Origin: Burkholderiales bacterium Ga0074133
Lineage (GTDB): Bacteria; Pseudomonadota; Gammaproteobacteria; Burkholderiales; Burkholderiaceae_C
Length of the DNA: 34,546 nucleotides
Direction: 5' to 3'
Assembly: GCA_001464865.1 (NCBI GenBank)
Contig: LNEG01000221.1
Span: forward strand, 1-34,546
The position numbers and the translations under genes are program-made. Within the stretch, counting starts at the first letter, position 1. The number at the start of each line of letters is the position of its first letter. Below the pieces are notes generated by a model that was not told where the DNA came from, made no database searches, and was given only the letters and a program-made list of their open reading frames with translations. This document shows, piece by piece, positions 9,217 through 16,642 of this stretch.

Positions 9217-10076
9217 TGCTTGAAAAGACCTTCAGGTTTCCAGAGCAGCACGGCTGCCATCAGCATGTAAACCAGCATCCCGGAGACAGAGGGAAGCAGC
9301 ACCTTGCCAAAGGTGTCGACCAGACCGACGAGCAGCGCGGCAATCAGCGCGCCGCGCACCGAGCCGATGCCGCCGATCACCACCACCACAAAACACATGA
9401 TGAGCACTGACGAGCCCATGTTGGGGTACACGCTGGACACGGGGGCGGCCACCATGCCCGCCACGGCGGCGAGCCCCACGCCCAGGGCAAACACCACGGC
9501 GTGCAGCAACTTGATGTTCACGCCCAGCGACTCCGCCATGCTCCGGTTGAACGCACCGGCGCGGATTTTCATACCCAGCCGAGTCCTGGAAATGAGCAGG
9601 TACAGCCCCACCGCCAGCGCGATGCACACGCCCGAGATGAACAGCCGGTAGACCGGGTAGGAGAGGGTGTCCGTCAGTGCAATGGACCAGTCCAGCGCTT
9701 GCGGAATGGCGACGCCATGCACATCGTCCCCCCACAGGATGGAGCGCAGCTCTTCAAAGATGTAGATCAGCCCGAAGGTGAGCAGCACTTGGTCTAGGTG
9801 ATCCCGGTGGTAGAAGTGCCGGAACAGCAGCCATTCCAGCGCCAGCCCGAACACCACCGCCAGCACCGTACCCACGAGGATTGCCGCCACCAGACTGCCC
9901 AGCTGGGCCGACAGCGAGTACGCCAGATAGGCGCCCAGCATGTAGAAGCTGCCATGGGCAAGGTTGACCACGCCCATGATGCCGAAAATCAGCGTCAGCC
10001 CCGCGGCCAGCATGAACAGCAGCAACCCGTACTGCACGCTGTTGAGCAGCTGGATGAGGAACGTGGCGAAGTCCAT
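9213..10076 (-). CDS. livH: Branched-chain amino acid-type ABC transporter permease LivH (cluster 1)
   Basis: This is the second permease subunit of the cluster-1 importer. The protein is 287 residues from the ATG at 10076 (MDFATFLIQLLNSVQYG). The family's N-terminal pattern LLLFMLAAGLTLIFGIMGVVNLAHGSFYMLGAY is recognisable (quoted in part: AGLTLIFGIMGVVNLAHGS), as is the ATPase-contact loop with RAGAFNRSMAESLGVN and the C-terminal LWKPEGLFKQ. The frame is open about 170 bases further upstream, but that part overlaps the preceding exporter gene and has no family similarity. It begins 38 bases after the exporter stop codon and ends in a four-base overlap with livM. Confidence 0.93.
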   Translation of the reverse strand: MDFATFLIQLLNSVQYGLLLFMLAAGLTLIFGIMGVVNLAHGSFYMLGAYLAYSLSAQLGSLVAAILVGTVLAVVFGLALEWLLFRHFYHRDHLDQVLLTFGLIYIFEELRSILWGDDVHGVAIPQALDWSIALTDTLSYPVYRLFISGVCIALAVGLYLLISRTRLGMKIRAGAFNRSMAESLGVNIKLLHAVVFALGVGLAAVAGMVAAPVSSVYPNMGSSVLIMCFVVVVIGGIGSVRGALIAALLVGLVDTFGKVLLPSVSGMLVYMLMAAVLLWKPEGLFKQ

Positions 10077-10114
10077 GGGGTGGGGGCGGCGTTGGGCAGA
10101 CAGGGTTGCCGGTG

Positions 10115-10756
10115 TCACGCCGTGCGGCGGGTGACCAGCAGCAGCGAGCCCATCAGTGCAAAAAGCCCGCCCGAGACGCGGTTGAACCAGCGCATGCGGT
10201 TGCCGGATCGCAATACCGGGGCCAGTCGGGCCACGCCTGCGGCGCAAAGGGTGAGCACGGTGAACTCAAAAGCCACGAAGGTACTGGCCAGCACGGCAAA
10301 CTGCGGCGCCCAGGCGGCCGAAGGGTCCAGGAACTGCGGGAAGAAGGCGGTGAAGAAGAGGATCGCTTTGGGATTGCTGCCACCCACCACCAGCCCCTGG
10401 GCAAAGAGCTTGCGCGTGCTGACGGTCGCCTGAGCGGCAACGCCATCCTTCGGCAACTGTTCAAACACTGAACCCTGGCTCCGGAAGGTCTTGACGCCCA
10501 GCCAGATCAGGTAGGCAGCACCCAGGGCCTTTAACGCCCAGAACGCTGTTTCAGATGCAGCCAGCAGTGCGCCCAGGCCCAGTGCAGACAGCAGCATCGT
10601 GCCCAGCACGGCGGTGACGCTGCCAGCCGCTGCGGCGAGGGCCTTGCGCGGACCGTGCTGCAGCGAGCAGGTCATGCACATCAGCATGGTGGGCCCGGGA
10701 GAGAGCACGAGCAGCGCGACGGCGCCGAGGTAGAGCAGATAGGTACTGAGCGTCAT
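10115..10756 (-). CDS. LysE/RhtB family amino acid exporter
   Basis: RhtB/LysE proteins are small inner-membrane exporters of amino acids such as threonine, homoserine, leucine or lysine. The protein is 213 residues from the ATG at 10756 (MTLSTYLLYLGAVALLVLSPGPTM, quoted in part), which matches the family's usual length of about 205-215. The hallmark SPGPTMLMCMT at the end of the first membrane helix and AAYLIWLGVKTFRS in the middle are clear. Later segments such as GLVVGGSNPKAILFFTAFFPQF are also typical. A TTG at 10777 could add seven residues; neither start has a good ribosome binding site. It lies between the binding-protein gene and livH of an importer cluster, on the same strand, 166 bases after the former and 38 before the latter. 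The substrate is not predictable. Confidence 0.9.
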   Translation of the reverse strand: MTLSTYLLYLGAVALLVLSPGPTMLMCMTCSLQHGPRKALAAAAGSVTAVLGTMLLSALGLGALLAASETAFWALKALGAAYLIWLGVKTFRSQGSVFEQLPKDGVAAQATVSTRKLFAQGLVVGGSNPKAILFFTAFFPQFLDPSAAWAPQFAVLASTFVAFEFTVLTLCAAGVARLAPVLRSGNRMRWFNRVSGGLFALMGSLLLVTRRTA

Positions 10757-10922
10757 GAAGCACAAAAGAGGAAACAAGAGCCGTCAAACAGGAACGCAAA
10801 TGAACCAGCGGATGCAGGCCGCTGCTGGCCGCTGGCAAGCCAGCAAGCCATGGCAGATTGTGAATGCCCCGGCGTCGCCTCGGCGCAACCGTTGGGTGGT
10901 GAGCGTTCCTCGGGAGCGCGTG

Positions 10923-12110
10923 TCAGGCCATGCGGCAACCGGCACCGCTGTCGGCCAGCGCTTTGGCGGCCACGCCGATTACCTTGTTTTCCTTGTTCTC
11001 GACCCTGCGCAGGTAGATGTCCTGCACCGGGTTGTGGGCCTTGCTCATCGTCCACTTGCCGCGGGGGCTGTCGATGGTGGCCCCTTCCATGGCTTTGTAC
11101 AGGGCCGCTTTCGACGACAAATCGCCCTTGACGGCGTTGGCGCCCTGGATGAGCAACAGGCCGGTGTCATAGCCCTGCACGGCATAAACGTCGGGCTGGC
11201 TGCGGAAGGTCTTGGCGTATTCCAGCCGGAACTGCTTGTTACGTGGCGTGTCCAGCGAATCGCTGTAGTGCATGGTGGTGATGATGCCCTCTGCAGCCGG
11301 ACCGGCCGCATCCAGCACCCCTTCGGTCAGGAAGCCTGAGCCGTACAGCGGAATCTTGTCCTTGAGGCCCGCAGCAGCGTAGTCGCGGATGAACTTGGCG
11401 GCGCCGCCGCCGGCAAAGAAGCAGGCCACAGCGTCGGGCTTGATCGCGGCGATCTCGGTGAGAAGTGCCTGGAATTCCACATTGGGAAAGGGCAGGCCGA
11501 GTTCCTTGACGATGGTGCCACCTGCAGCGGTGTAGCTCTGCTTGAAGCCTTCGAACGCCTCGTCGCCCGCCGCGTACTTCCAGGTGATCCAGACGGCCTT
11601 CTTGTGGCCCTTGTCCACCATCGCCTTGCCCAGCGCCAGGGTGGGTTGGGAGTTACTGAACGAGGTGCGGAACACATTGGGCGCGCACAGGGCTCTGGTG
11701 GCTGCGTGCACGCCGGCATTGGGGATCAGGTTGAGCACGCCGGTGTCCCGCGCGACTTTCTGGATGCCCATCTGTACACCCGAATGTACGGTGCCGATCA
11801 GCACATCCACCTTGTCGCGCTGCACGAGCTTGCTGGCGTTCTCGACGCCCTTGCTGGGCTCGGACTCGTCATCCACCTTGAACCACTCGATCTCGCGCCC
11901 ACCCAGCTTCCCACCCTGCTGGTCGATGGCCAGCCGCACGCCGTTTTCAATGGCAACGCCCAGCTGCGCGAACGTACCGGTGTACGGCAGCATGAAGCCC
12001 ACCCGCACCTTGTTGCTCTGGGCCCGAACGATCGAGGGCAGCAGCAGCCCGGTGGATGCAGCGCCCACCAGGGCTGCGCTTCGGCTGATGACAAGGCGGC
12101 GTGAGGTCAT
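10923..12110 (-). CDS. ABC transporter substrate-binding protein (Liv/amide type, cluster 1)
   Basis: This is a periplasmic binding protein of the branched-chain amino acid/amide type, delivering ligand to LivHM. It has 395 residues from the ATG at 12110, which has AAGGAA upstream at good spacing. The N-terminus MTSRRLVISRSAALVGAAS, then TGLLLPSIVRAQ, reads as a signal peptide with an RR pair in SRRLVIS that resembles a twin-arginine motif, cut after VRAQ. The mature part starts NKVRVGFMLPYTGTFAQLG, the usual lobe-1 opening, followed by GVRLAIDQQGGKLGGR and DVLIGTVHSGVQMGI. It is the first gene of cluster 1 and has a candidate promoter just upstream. The ligand is not predictable; cluster genes fit an amino acid, amide or organic acid. 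Confidence 0.91.
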   Translation of the reverse strand: MTSRRLVISRSAALVGAASTGLLLPSIVRAQSNKVRVGFMLPYTGTFAQLGVAIENGVRLAIDQQGGKLGGREIEWFKVDDESEPSKGVENASKLVQRDKVDVLIGTVHSGVQMGIQKVARDTGVLNLIPNAGVHAATRALCAPNVFRTSFSNSQPTLALGKAMVDKGHKKAVWITWKYAAGDEAFEGFKQSYTAAGGTIVKELGLPFPNVEFQALLTEIAAIKPDAVACFFAGGGAAKFIRDYAAAGLKDKIPLYGSGFLTEGVLDAAGPAAEGIITTMHYSDSLDTPRNKQFRLEYAKTFRSQPDVYAVQGYDTGLLLIQGANAVKGDLSSKAALYKAMEGATIDSPRGKWTMSKAHNPVQDIYLRRVENKENKVIGVAAKALADSGAGCRMA

Positions 12111-12139
12111 GGAGAGGTTCCTTTGTTTAGGCTTAAAGT

Positions 12140-12167
12140 AATTTACTCCATGGCCTCGGGCATGCAA
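12140..12167 (-). promoter_or_regulatory. Candidate sigma70-type promoter for the cluster-1 transporter
   Basis: On the minus strand TTGCAT (12167-12162) and TAAATT (12145-12140) are spaced by 16 bases, about 30 bases upstream of the binding-protein start codon. The -10 region lies in the only AT-rich stretch upstream of this gene and overlaps an odd-centred palindrome, AGTAATTTACT at 12137-12147, which could be an operator. Both hexamers are imperfect, so this is a reading by eye. Confidence 0.4.
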
Positions 12168-12678
12168 ACCTATGGCTTACCCGAATCGGACCGCCGCAGC
12201 GAGTGCGGCGCAGCCTGTTACGCACTGAACGCCGGAGCGTTCGATAGCGGTCAATGCTGCACGGCCCGATCGCAATGATCCATTTTCTGCATGGTTGCAG
12301 CCCAGCCCGTGTGGCAGTGCCGGACGGCTCCGTGGCTCGCTACCGTGCGGCGGCCTGATTGCTTGCGGGATCGTTGTCCACATTGACGCTGCGTCGCCAA
12401 TCCGGGTGCTCCAGTGGTGTGGCCCATGCCATCATCTTCCGCCGGTCACCATCTCCTGCACTGCCAGTGCTCCATGAGGGGCTGCTGCCGGCTTCGCACG
12501 CCGGCGTAGCGATGCGCCGGGTGACGATCTTCTGGCCGTCGCCGCTTGGAACCGACGGTGGCGAGCGTGTGCGCTTTGTGCGGGCGCTGCAGGTGCCGGG
12601 CGAGGCCGCTGCACCCGTGCCCTTCGATCACGCCAGGCGCGCAGCCGGCGGCTGATAGGCAAAAAGGGTAGGGCACGG
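12168..12678. other. Long stretch with no recognisable gene
   Basis: About 510 bases separate the cluster-1 promoter region from the infA leader. Open frames exist on both strands, as expected at this GC content, but none gives a protein I recognise, and none has a clear ribosome binding site. The longest plus-strand frame ends at 12655 and is rich in Arg, Ala and Pro. I see no tRNA, repeat family member or transposase remnant. It could hold a decayed gene, a small RNA or only regulatory sequence. Confidence 0.5.
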
Positions 12679-12886
12679 TACAATCGACAGGCTTTGCACA
12701 GCGCTTGCCTGTCCATTGACGCCGGCTTTTCCGGCCACCTGCCTGATCTGCGCCACGGGTGCAGCGAACCCCACCGCCCGCAATGCCCCGTGTGTCGAGC
12801 AAGCATCGACCACGCGGAGACCTTCATGGCGGCGTTCCCCGGCGGTCAGCCGCAGATCACCGAATATTTGTATTGAAGAGATAAAC
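12679..12886 (+). promoter_or_regulatory. infA leader with candidate -10 box and three hairpins
   Basis: TACAAT at 12679-12684 is a good -10 hexamer; the -35 is not convincing. If used, it gives a 5' leader of about 195 nt. In the leader I see a GCCGG-CTTTT-CCGGC hairpin (12721-12735), CTGCGCC-ACG-GGTGCAG (12748-12764, one G-U pair), and a longer stem around GTCGA / TCGAC (12794-12810) extended by outer pairs. The leader then changes from GC-rich to AT-rich (ATATTTGTATTGAAGAGATAAAC) just before the start codon. A long structured leader on an initiation-factor gene suggests post-transcriptional control. Confidence 0.4.
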
Positions 12887-13138
12887 ATGGCCAAAGAAGA
12901 ACTCATTGAAATGCAGGGCTCTGTCACGGAAGTGCTGCCCGACTCGCGCTTTCGCGTCACCCTGGACAACGGTCACCAGCTGATCGCCTACACGGGTGGC
13001 AAGATGCGCAAGCACCATATCCGTATCCTGGCGGGTGACAAGGTATCGCTTGAAATGTCTCCGTACGACCTGAGCAAGGGCCGGATCACTTTCCGCCACC
13101 TCGCAGGCCGCGGCCCAGGCCCGTCGTCCAGCCGTTAA
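12887..13138 (+). CDS. infA: Translation initiation factor IF-1
   Basis: IF-1 binds the ribosomal A site on the 30S subunit and assists IF-2 and IF-3 during initiation. The protein is 83 residues, a single S1/OB-fold domain: [20 protein letters not shown], then [40 protein letters not shown] and GRITFRHL. This is longer than the 72-residue enterobacterial protein because of a short tail, [11 protein letters not shown], that is Gly/Ser-rich and probably disordered. The ATG at 12887 is preceded by TTGAAGAGATAAAC, with GAAGAG as the likely ribosome binding site. The frame stays open upstream without similarity. No ribosomal-protein genes are adjacent, so this copy lies outside the S10/spc/alpha operons, where many bacteria keep infA. 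A second infA elsewhere in the genome is possible. Confidence 0.96.
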   Translation: MAKEELIEMQGSVTEVLPDSRFRVTLDNGHQLIAYTGGKMRKHHIRILAGDKVSLEMSPYDLSKGRITFRHLAGRGPGPSSSR

Positions 13139-13147
13139 TCTTTTTTG

Positions 13148-13167
13148 GCCGGCCCGTATGGGCCGGC
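13148..13167 (+). other. Hairpin after infA
   Basis: GCCGGCCC-GTAT-GGGCCGGC is a perfect 8-bp stem with a 4-base loop, starting ten bases after the infA stop codon. The T-run lies before the stem (13141-13146), not after it, so it is not a standard intrinsic terminator on either strand. A second, imperfect stem (GACACGGCAGG with CCTGTGGTGTC) follows at about 13169-13198. The pair may act as a 3' stabiliser or a Rho-assisted terminator. Confidence 0.4.
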
Positions 13168-13280
13168 AGACACGGCAGGTGACTCGGCCTGTGGTGTCCC
13201 GTCAGCACGGTGCCTGGCCTGATCCCGCTAAAAAATTCAAAAAAGCGTGCTTCGAACCAGAAATCACCGATTTGCCGGGT

Positions 13281-13286
13281 TAGAAT
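13281..13286 (+). promoter_or_regulatory. Candidate -10 box for tRNA-Pro
   Basis: TAGAAT lies ten bases upstream of the first tRNA base, at the right distance for a start site just before the mature 5' end. I see no good -35 hexamer at 16-18 bases spacing. An A-rich stretch (13229-13245) lies further upstream and could serve as an UP-like element. Confidence 0.4.
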
Positions 13287-13295
13287 ACGAGCTGT

Positions 13296-13372
13296 CGGAG
13301 CGTAGCGCAGCCTGGTAGCGCATCTGCTTTGGGAGCAGAGGGTCGCGAGTTCGAATCCCGCCGCTCCGACCA
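13296..13372 (+). tRNA. tRNA-Pro (anticodon UGG)
   Basis: The 77-base sequence folds as a standard cloverleaf. The acceptor stem pairs CGGAGCG with CGCTCCG. The D arm is GCGC-AGCCTGGTA-GCGC. The anticodon stem TCTGC / GCAGA encloses the loop TTTGGGA, giving anticodon TGG for proline. The T arm holds TTCGAAT, and the discriminator A is followed by an encoded CCA (13370-13372). A strong terminator follows eight bases later, so the tRNA is transcribed alone or with infA. Confidence 0.97.
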
Positions 13373-13379
13373 TTGTTTG

Positions 13380-13413
13380 AAAGCCCTGCAGCGTCATGCT
13401 GCAGGGCTTTTTT
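13380..13413 (+). terminator. Intrinsic terminator after tRNA-Pro
   Basis: AAGCCCTGCAGC-GTCAT-GCTGCAGGGCTT forms a perfect 12-bp stem with a 5-base loop and runs directly into a T-tract ending at 13413. It lies 8 bases after the tRNA and is the textbook form of a Rho-independent terminator for the plus strand. Confidence 0.92.
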
Positions 13414-13480
13414 CATGGGTTTTTGTACCCTGGTGCAGGGCATGTACTGCCAGTCGCTGCGCTGGGGTGTGTTGGGTACC

Positions 13481-14326
13481 ATGGCGCCTTTTGCGGTCGA
13501 GCGCATCACTTCCCCGAGCAACCCCATGGTCAACCCTTCCGTTCTGCTGGCATCCTCCGTCCAGGGCGCAGCAACCGCCTCGCCCGGTCAGCGCTACGCT
13601 GCTGTAGACGCACTGCGCGGAGTGGCAATGGTGTGGATGACGGTCTTTCACTTCTGCTTCGACCTCAGCCACTTCGGCCTTTGGCCCCAGAACTTCCGAG
13701 CCGACCTGTTCTGGACGACGCAGCGCACGCTCATCGTGAGCCTTTTTCTCTTCTGCGCCGGGCTGGGCCAGGCGATTGCGCTCCATCAGGGGCAGGGCTG
13801 GTTGCGTTTTGGCCGCCGGTGGCTCCAGATCGCCGGCTGTGCGCTGCTGGTGACGGCGGGCTCCCTTGTCATGTTTCCCGGGAGCTATATCCACTTCGGG
13901 GTGCTCCATGGCATGGCGATCATGCTTTTGATCGCCCGCGTGACGTCAGGATGGGGGCGCTGGCTCTGGCTGGGAGGGCTCGTGGCGCTGGCGCTGCCTC
14001 CACTGTTCCAGCAAGCACTGCCAGTGGCGTGGCCTGAAGCGGCGTCAGTGTTCAATAGCAGGGCGCTGAACTGGGTGGGGCTGATCACGCGCAAACCGTT
14101 CACCGAGGACTACGTGCCTGTGCTTCCATGGCTTGGGGTGTTGTGGTGGGGGATGGCCTCCGGGCAGTGGCTGTTGTCTGCGCGCCAGCGTGTCATCCGG
14201 TCTCCGCTGCCTGCCGGACTGGTGCCGCTCGCGACGCTGGGGCGGTGGAGCCTGAGCTACTACATGCTTCACCAGCCAGTCATGATCGGCTTGCTGATGG
14301 CCTGGATATGGCTGGGTAGCCGCTGA
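13481..14326 (+). CDS. DUF1624 / heparan-alpha-glucosaminide N-acetyltransferase-like membrane protein
   Basis: This looks like a polytopic inner-membrane protein of the DUF1624 (HGSNAT-like catalytic domain) family, related to membrane acyltransferases; the substrate in bacteria is unknown. The family opening is clear: RYAAVDALRGVAMVWMTVFH, then FCFDLSHFG, followed by LFLFCAGLGQAIALHQG and a His-containing HFGVLHGMAIMLLIARV. A series of hydrophobic helices runs to the C-terminal YYMLHQPVMIGLLMAWIWLG. I used the ATG at 13481 (281 residues); the ATG at 13526 (MVNPSVLLASS, 266 residues) is as likely, since the family motif begins after both. It is downstream of the tRNA terminator and needs its own promoter, which I could not place. 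No neighbour hints at its role. Confidence 0.82.
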   Translation: MAPFAVERITSPSNPMVNPSVLLASSVQGAATASPGQRYAAVDALRGVAMVWMTVFHFCFDLSHFGLWPQNFRADLFWTTQRTLIVSLFLFCAGLGQAIALHQGQGWLRFGRRWLQIAGCALLVTAGSLVMFPGSYIHFGVLHGMAIMLLIARVTSGWGRWLWLGGLVALALPPLFQQALPVAWPEAASVFNSRALNWVGLITRKPFTEDYVPVLPWLGVLWWGMASGQWLLSARQRVIRSPLPAGLVPLATLGRWSLSYYMLHQPVMIGLLMAWIWLGSR

Positions 14327-14454
14327 TGCCACCAGCGAGCGGGCTGCGTGGATGTCCCGTCACTGACCCGGGCCCCGGGTCTTCGGGCGCGATCGGTGCA
14401 CAGGACTTACCGTGTACCCGGCCCGTGTCTCGCACGCCTTTCTAAGTGTCGCCC

Positions 14455-14485
14455 CAAAAACAAAACGCGGCCACAGGGCCGCGTT
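14455..14485 (-). terminator. Intrinsic terminator of the selO-to-isomerase operon
   Basis: On the minus strand AACGCGGCC-CTG-TGGCCGCGTT (core stem 14485-14464) is followed by TTTGTTTTTGGGG, a good U-rich tail. It lies about 50 bases after the stop codon of the isomerase gene, at the end of the five-gene minus-strand run. Confidence 0.85.
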
Positions 14486-14533
14486 GTTGAGGAATGGCGT
14501 GCATTCGGGCGGTGCAAGCACCGCAGTGGCTGA

Positions 14534-15319
14534 TTACTCGACCTTGGCCTTGGCGCGCAGGTCTTCCTGGAACTTGGCCAGCTTTTGCTGCTGCAGCTGC
14601 TGTGCGACCTGTGGCTTGACTTCGTCAAGCTTGGGCAGCTCGGCCTGGCGCACGTCGTCCAGACGGATCACGTGCCAGCCAAACTGGCTCTTGACGGGGG
14701 TCTCGGTCATCTTGCCCTTTTCGAGCTTGACCAGTGCCTCGGTGAACTCGGTCACATAGCTGGATGGGCTGGCCCAGTCCAGATCGCCGCCCTTGGCGCC
14801 GGAACCGGGGTCCTTCGACTGCTTCTTGGCGATGTCTTCAAACTTGCCGCCCTTCTTGATCGAGGCAATGATGGCCTTGGCGTCGGCTTCCTTCTCGACC
14901 AGGATGTGGCTGGCCTTGTATTCCTTGCCGCTATTGGCTGCCACGAACTTGTCGTATTCCGCCTGGATTTCGGCATCGGTCACCGGATTCTTCTTCTGGA
15001 AGTCCATGAACAGTTCACGGATCAGAATGGTCTGACGGGCCAGTTCCATTTGCGTCTTGTAGTCAGGCGATGCTTCGAGGCCGCGCTTTTGCGCCTCCTG
15101 CATGAACACTTCGCGCGCGATGACTTCTTCCTTGATCTGGCCTTCGATATCGGGCGTCACCGGACGGCCCGAGCGCTCGACCTGCTGCTTGAGGGCTTCG
15201 ACGCGTTCCTTCGGCACGGCCTTGCCGTTCACGATGGCGACGTTCTGGGCGGACACGGGCAGGGCCAACGTGCCGAGCACGGCAGCGGCCACGAGGCCGG
15301 ACAGGAGCTGTTTCTTCAT
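14534..15319 (-). CDS. PpiC/SurA-type peptidylprolyl isomerase (parvulin family)
   Basis: This is a periplasmic folding factor that catalyses cis-trans isomerisation before proline. It has 261 residues from the ATG at 15319. The N-terminus MKKQLLSGLVAAAVLGTLAL followed by PVSAQ is a Sec signal peptide. A chaperone-like helical N-domain follows (about 25-125: AIVNGKAVPKERVEALKQQ). The parvulin domain (about 130-235) starts YKASHILVEKEADAKAI and contains KQSKDPGSGAKGGDLDW, the conserved F-T-E segment and SQFGWHVIRLDD with the catalytic-type His. The C-terminus is Lys/Gln-rich. The frame upstream of 15319 is open but has no similarity. It is the last gene of a run with selO, msrB, yciB and bolA and has its own downstream terminator. 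Confidence 0.93.
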   Translation of the reverse strand: MKKQLLSGLVAAAVLGTLALPVSAQNVAIVNGKAVPKERVEALKQQVERSGRPVTPDIEGQIKEEVIAREVFMQEAQKRGLEASPDYKTQMELARQTILIRELFMDFQKKNPVTDAEIQAEYDKFVAANSGKEYKASHILVEKEADAKAIIASIKKGGKFEDIAKKQSKDPGSGAKGGDLDWASPSSYVTEFTEALVKLEKGKMTETPVKSQFGWHVIRLDDVRQAELPKLDEVKPQVAQQLQQQKLAKFQEDLRAKAKVE

Positions 15320-15386
15320 GCGGAATCCAAAAAAAGAGGGGTGTGTTGTGCCAGCTGAGCGCCGGCCAACGAAAGGTGATGCCGGG

Positions 15387-15656
15387 TCAGAGAACTTCAA
15401 TGGCCAGGGCGTGTACGCCCCCGTCAATAAATTCTTGCAGGGCATCATACACAAGGCGATGCTGGGCTACGCGGCGCTGGCCTGTAAACAAAGGTGAGGC
15501 TATGCGCACCCTGAAATGGGTGCCAAAACCGGTGCCATTGGCACCGACATGGCCCGCATGGGCTGCGCTTTCGTCGAGCACCTCAAGAGTGGAAGGCGTC
15601 AGGCGCTGGGCCAGCGCATCGTGCATCTGCTGCGCAAGGGATGGGGTGGTTGTCAT
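15387..15656 (-). CDS. BolA family protein
   Basis: BolA-type proteins are small cytosolic proteins that partner with monothiol glutaredoxins in iron-sulfur cluster handling; some also bind DNA. The protein is 89 residues from the ATG at 15656. It starts MTTTPSLAQQMHDALAQRL and has the family core GTHFRVRIASPLFTGQRRVA, where the helix-turn-helix-like class II KH fold is expected, followed by QHRLVYDALQEFIDGGVHAL. The His in the RVAQHRLVY segment is at the position of the conserved BolA His. It lies 15 bases after yciB and 67 before the isomerase gene. Which BolA subtype (BolA or IbaG) it is cannot be settled from sequence alone. Confidence 0.92.
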   Translation of the reverse strand: MTTTPSLAQQMHDALAQRLTPSTLEVLDESAAHAGHVGANGTGFGTHFRVRIASPLFTGQRRVAQHRLVYDALQEFIDGGVHALAIEVL

Positions 15657-15671
15657 GGCGTGTCGATGCTC

Positions 15672-16211
15672 TCAGGCCGCGGGCTCGTCGCCCTTGAGGT
15701 GCGGCGCAATATAGAAACCCTGACCCACCAGGAAGACCAGCGGGAAGACGTAGCCCCAGAGCTTGAAGTCCACCCAGGCCTCGGTCGAGAAGTTCATCAC
15801 CACGTATGCGTTGACGGCCGACATGAAGGCGCAGTAAACAATCCAGGCAATGTTCAGGCGCAGCCAGACGGCGTCCGGCAGCACCAGCTGGCTGCCCAGC
15901 AGCATCTTGAGAAAGTTCTTGCGAAACGCCCACAGGGCGATTGCCAGCGCCAGCGACATCGCGCCGTAAAGCACCGTGGGCTTCCACTTGATGAAGCGGT
16001 CGTCCTGCAGCACAAGGGTCAGCGTGCCAAACAGCAGGATGAGCACCAGCGTGGCCTTGTGCATGGTCTGCAGGCGGCGGTCAATGGCGTAGATCAGCCC
16101 CATCTGCACCACGGTGGCGGCCATCAGCACGGCCGTGCCCACGTAAATGCCATAGAGCTTGTAGGCTCCGAAAAAGAGCAGGATGGGGAAAAAGTCGATC
16201 AGGATTTTCAT
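15672..16211 (-). CDS. yciB: YciB / inner membrane-spanning septation protein A
   Basis: YciB is a conserved inner-membrane protein linked to cell-envelope synthesis and septation; its exact activity is unknown. The protein is 179 residues, the normal length. It starts [20 protein letters not shown], the family hallmark, and contains [33 protein letters not shown] and [20 protein letters not shown]. Five or so hydrophobic segments are evident. It begins 17 bases after the msrB stop and is 15 bases before bolA, so the three are probably one transcript. Pairing of yciB with msrB and a bolA-type gene is a familiar betaproteobacterial order, from my own recollection. Confidence 0.95.
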   Translation of the reverse strand: MKILIDFFPILLFFGAYKLYGIYVGTAVLMAATVVQMGLIYAIDRRLQTMHKATLVLILLFGTLTLVLQDDRFIKWKPTVLYGAMSLALAIALWAFRKNFLKMLLGSQLVLPDAVWLRLNIAWIVYCAFMSAVNAYVVMNFSTEAWVDFKLWGYVFPLVFLVGQGFYIAPHLKGDEPAA

Positions 16212-16228
16212 GAAGTCGTCGAAATGGC

Positions 16229-16642
16229 TCAGTGTGCGCCTGCCTCGAAGTCCAGCGACGCCGAGTTCATGCAGTACCGCAGGCCGGTAGGGGCCGGGCC
16301 GTCTTCAAAGACATGCCCAAGGTGCGCACCGCATTGTGCACACACTGTTTCGGTGCGGACCATGCCATGGCTGCGGTCCACGATCTCGGCGATGGCGCCG
16401 GGCACGGCCTGCGAAAAGCTCGGCCAGCCGCAGCCCGCGTCAAACTTGGTGTCTGAATCAAAAAGCTTGGCATCGCAGCAGATGCAGTGGTAGCTGCCAT
16501 CAGCCCAGTGGGCTTCGAACTTGCCAGTGAAAGGCCGCTCGGTGGCGGCGTGGCGCGTCACCTGCAGGGCAGCGGGCTCGGCGCCTTTTTCACGCAGAAT
16601 GGCTTGCCACTCGGACTCGGATTTCTGGATGGGGAAGGTCAT
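16229..16642 (-). CDS. msrB: Peptide-methionine (R)-S-oxide reductase
   Basis: MsrB reduces the R-epimer of methionine sulfoxide in proteins, repairing oxidative damage. The protein is 137 residues, typical for a cytosolic single-domain MsrB. The zinc ligands are present as two CxxC pairs, C53/C56 in [10 protein letters not shown] and the pair in [12 protein letters not shown]. The catalytic Cys is C124 in the family motif [22 protein letters not shown] is the conserved substrate loop. There is no signal peptide. The ATG at 16642 overlaps the selO stop by four bases (ATGA), so the two are translationally coupled. The pairing is sensible because SelO is also linked to redox stress. Confidence 0.97.
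   Translation of the reverse strand: MTFPIQKSESEWQAILREKGAEPAALQVTRHAATERPFTGKFEAHWADGSYHCICCDAKLFDSDTKFDAGCGWPSFSQAVPGAIAEIVDRSHGMVRTETVCAQCGAHLGHVFEDGPAPTGLRYCMNSASLDFEAGAH

Noticed and set aside
10831..10844. GCTGGC-AA-GCCAGC inverted repeat between the exporter and binding-protein genes, as an attenuator
   Set aside because: Stem is only six pairs with a two-base loop and there is no T-run on the minus strand.
14365..14381. Palindrome GACCCGG-GCC-CCGGGTC after the DUF1624-type gene, as a terminator
   Set aside because: It has a good stem but no T-run and is followed by GC-rich sequence, so I did not call it.
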